DNA from: Balneolia bacterium
GTDB lineage: Bacteria > Bacteroidota > Rhodothermia > Balneolales > Cyclonatronaceae
DNA: 8,633 bases
Direction: 5' to 3'
Assembly: GCA_003566395.1 (NCBI GenBank)
Contig: PXDL01000165.1
Coordinates: forward strand, 1-8,633
Shown here: piece after piece, positions 6,714-8,633 of the stretch
Layout of the letters: the number at the start of each line of letters is the position of its first letter
Position numbering within the stretch: the stretch's first letter is position 1
The notes under the pieces: generated by a model
Told to the model about the DNA's origin: nothing
What the model saw: only the letters and a program-made list of their open reading frames with translations
Database searches by the model: none
Program-made: the position numbers and the translations under genes

Positions 6714-8471
6714 TCAGTATTTGATCCAGCAGACCTGACGCGGGCCGAGCTTTAAATGGGGAGATGAAACCGGTTCGCCGGTAATTAATTCGGTGGCCCG
6801 TCCAATGCGAAACGGCACGGTCCACTCCACTTCTTTTGTGGAAACATTGGCTACTACAACCAGCCGATGCGCTCCGTCGGGCGAAGTGCGCCACATCGCA
6901 AACAACTCGGAGGGCGTTTCAAGGACTTGCTTGCCCCCCTGCGGATCAAAAGCAGGTTCGCCGGTCCGGATTTTGAGCAGTTTCTTCCAGGCATTAAACA
7001 CAATATGGTGCGGACTTTCGGTATCGTTGAGCTTTTCATTCAGCTCGTCAACATCCCATTTTCTTCGGTTGATGGACCGCGCCATGCCGGTTTCGGCCAC
7101 TCCCCGGTGATCGTTATGTGTGCCGATCAAACTGTGGATATAGACGGCCGGAATACCCCGGAAGCTCATCATCAGCGCCTGGGAGCACAAAAATTTCCTG
7201 ATTTGAATCTTTACATCATTGTTTTTGAGATCTTTGAAAGCATCAAAATAGGTAATGTTCAGCTCGTAGGGTGATTTAGTTCCGTCGGGGTTTTCTTTAT
7301 AGGAAATATGTCCGCCACGGCGCTCGGCCGCTTTCACCACTTTGTCGAATTCATCAGGTGGAACAAGCCCCTCAAGCGGACGCACCCCGATACCGTCGTG
7401 TGAAGCCGCAAAATTGAAATAGGTGCAGCCACGCGGCGGAGTACTTAATTCGCTTGACCACTGAGTTAGATAAGAAGCGTTTTCGGTGATGATGGCGTGG
7501 TAAAGCAAGGGCGGAAGCGAGAAATTGTAAACCATGTGCGCTTCATCTCCATCACCGAAATAGCTGATGTTTTCTTTATGAGGCACGTTGGTTTCGGTAA
7601 TGATAATGGTCTCAGGAGCCATAGCCTCCACCACATCGCGTATGAGCTTCACTACTTCATGGGTTTCTTTAAGGTGGATGCAGGACGTGCCCATCTTTTT
7701 CCAGAGAAAAGCGACCGCATCCAGTCGGATTATCCGAATGCCCTTGCTCAGGTAAAAAAGCAAAATATCCAGAAACTCGAACAGCACGTCCGGATTGGAA
7801 AAGTTGACATCCACCTGATCCGGGCTGAAGGTAGTCCAGAGGTAATAAATTCCGCGATTGGTGGCAACCGGAGTAATTAGCGGACTGCTTCGTGGACGCG
7901 TAACCATGCGTACATTTTCATTGGGGTCCACGAGGTGGAAAAAATTGCTTCCGTTGCCGTTCCCCTTCAGAAAATTCTTGAAGTAATCGCTTTCGCTGGA
8001 AACATGATTAATCACCAAATCAGCCATCACCCCGTAATTCTCAGACATACTGGTTATGTGCTTCCAGTCGCCCAGGTCTTCACGGACCTTACGATAATCG
8101 ATTACGGAAAAGCCGTCGTCGGAGGAGAAGGGAAAAAAAGGCAGGATGTGGATGTTGCTAATCAGGCCGCGGAAGTGCTCATCCATGAACTCATGCAGAG
8201 CCTGCAACGGATATTTTGACGGATGATTGATGCTGTCTCCGTAGGTAATTACGAAAACATCGCGGTGTGAATAGTAGTTTTTCTTCCGGCGTCGTGGTTT
8301 AATTGACCCGTAAGAAGTTAGTAATTCCTGAAGGCGGTCTGTTAGCTGATTTGCATTGCTGCCATACAGAAACTGAAGTCTTTTTCCCAAACGCTTACGC
8401 GCAGAATCGGAAAGTTCTTTAGCAGGACCTTTTTCAGGATGGATGGAGCCGGGAGCGTTTTTCTCGCTCAT
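6714..8471 (-). CDS. GH13_18 sugar phosphorylase, probably glucosylglycerate phosphorylase-like (YcjM type)
   Basis: A 585-residue (beta/alpha)8-barrel enzyme of the sucrose phosphorylase subfamily. Landmarks in order: ITYGDS (75-80), HILPFFPFSSDDGFSVIDY (108-126), DLVINHVS (151-158), FSPDQVDVNFSNP (215-227), IRLDAVAF (248-255) with nucleophile Asp251, ITETNVPHKEN (291-301) with acid/base Glu293, and ASHDGIGVRPLEGL (356-369) with the stabilising Asp359. All three catalytic acids are present. The family cleaves an alpha-glucoside with phosphate to give glucose 1-phosphate. The N-terminal extension of about 65 residues, the LWKKMGTSCIHLKETHEVVKL stretch, FGDGDEAHMVYNF (305-317) and SPYELNITYFDA (400-411) resemble E. 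coli YcjM and other glucosylglycerate phosphorylases more than classical sucrose phosphorylases. The substrate is thus probably glucosylglycerate, a compatible solute, but this is inferred. No signal peptide is seen, so it should be cytoplasmic. The ATG at 8471 has no Shine-Dalgarno. No other sugar gene lies in the window; partners may lie upstream, beyond its edge. Confidence 0.93.
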   Translation of the reverse strand: MSEKNAPGSIHPEKGPAKELSDSARKRLGKRLQFLYGSNANQLTDRLQELLTSYGSIKPRRRKKNYYSHRDVFVITYGDSINHPSKYPLQALHEFMDEHFRGLISNIHILPFFPFSSDDGFSVIDYRKVREDLGDWKHITSMSENYGVMADLVINHVSSESDYFKNFLKGNGNGSNFFHLVDPNENVRMVTRPRSSPLITPVATNRGIYYLWTTFSPDQVDVNFSNPDVLFEFLDILLFYLSKGIRIIRLDAVAFLWKKMGTSCIHLKETHEVVKLIRDVVEAMAPETIIITETNVPHKENISYFGDGDEAHMVYNFSLPPLLYHAIITENASYLTQWSSELSTPPRGCTYFNFAASHDGIGVRPLEGLVPPDEFDKVVKAAERRGGHISYKENPDGTKSPYELNITYFDAFKDLKNNDVKIQIRKFLCSQALMMSFRGIPAVYIHSLIGTHNDHRGVAETGMARSINRRKWDVDELNEKLNDTESPHHIVFNAWKKLLKIRTGEPAFDPQGGKQVLETPSELFAMWRTSPDGAHRLVVVANVSTKEVEWTVPFRIGRATELITGEPVSSPHLKLGPRQVCWIKY

Positions 8472-8574
8472 ATCTGCACTAATTGGAGGTTATTAACAGT
8501 TCAGTAGTCTAAATCGGATACCACAGCCGGGTAAATACTTGAAATGCCAAGATTTTTGTGCTGCGGAATCCAAG

Positions 8575-8605
8575 CAAATAAACCGAAAAAAGATGCCTTG
8601 TTCAA
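8575..8605 (-). promoter_or_regulatory. Weak Bacteroidota-type promoter candidate for the phosphorylase gene
   Basis: On the minus strand a TTG (8605-8603) is followed after 20 bases by TTTATTTG (8582-8575), which matches five of the six fixed positions of TAnnTTTG. The spacing fits, but the -7 box has a mismatch at its second base, and the implied leader would be nearly 100 nt. Nothing better was seen in the 162-bp upstream region, and transcription could also enter from beyond the window. Confidence 0.25.
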
Positions 8606-8633
8606 GATGTAATCCCATTTAAGAAGATTGGTG

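Noticed and set aside
5321..8219. Several plus-strand open frames of 90-140 codons opposite the membrane pair and the phosphorylase (for example 5321-5731, 6161-6535, 6867-7274, 7497-7880)
   Set aside because: Each lies opposite a well-supported minus-strand gene and encodes no recognisable protein; they are antisense shadows.
8485..8490. A plus-strand GGAGGT that looks like a Shine-Dalgarno
   Set aside because: No start codon with an open frame follows at a usable distance on the plus strand; on the minus strand the same bases are not a ribosome-binding site.

Overview
The window carries six protein-coding genes, all on the minus strand, packed with short gaps or overlaps. No RNA gene, insertion sequence, integrase, CRISPR array or plus-strand gene could be supported. 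The organism looks like a member of the Bacteroidota/Balneolota (Rhodothermia-like) side of the tree. The clues are a perfect TAnnTTTG-type -7 promoter element upstream of tex, the near absence of Shine-Dalgarno sequences before most genes, and roughly 50% GC. The taxon is an inference; no rRNA or other marker is present to fix it.

In the direction of transcription (right to left), the first gene is a GH13 subfamily 18 sugar phosphorylase (8471-6714), most like glucosylglycerate phosphorylase/E. coli YcjM. It is followed by a 100-bp gap (6713-6614) rich in secondary structure. That gap holds a hairpin plus U-run directly after the phosphorylase stop codon, a 10-bp AT palindrome, and a nested hairpin whose outer 10-bp stem ends on the first base of the next start codon. 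Next come two overlapping genes: a 195-aa protein with a single membrane anchor (6613-6026) and a 299-aa polytopic membrane protein with faint HTTM-like features (6039-5140). The second of these has the only strong Shine-Dalgarno sequence in the window, which suggests the two are translated as a coupled pair.

Then comes tex (5074-2894), the conserved transcription accessory/RNA-binding protein, with its own -7 element 35 nt upstream. After an 86-bp gap lies a 632-aa protein (2807-909) with two N-terminal membrane helices and a long, mostly helical cytoplasmic domain of unknown function. The last gene is a YhfK-like NAD(P)-binding atypical short-chain dehydrogenase (798-148). No promoter is evident in front of the 632-aa gene or the YhfK-like gene, so both may be read from the tex promoter. 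The leftmost 147 bp hold no gene or convincing terminator. The rightmost 162 bp are the phosphorylase upstream region, with only a weak promoter candidate.

The genes look mostly like core/housekeeping neighbours rather than a mobile or defence island, and I found no clear multi-gene novel system. The least explained parts are the 195-aa/299-aa membrane pair with its structured leader, and the 632-aa membrane protein.
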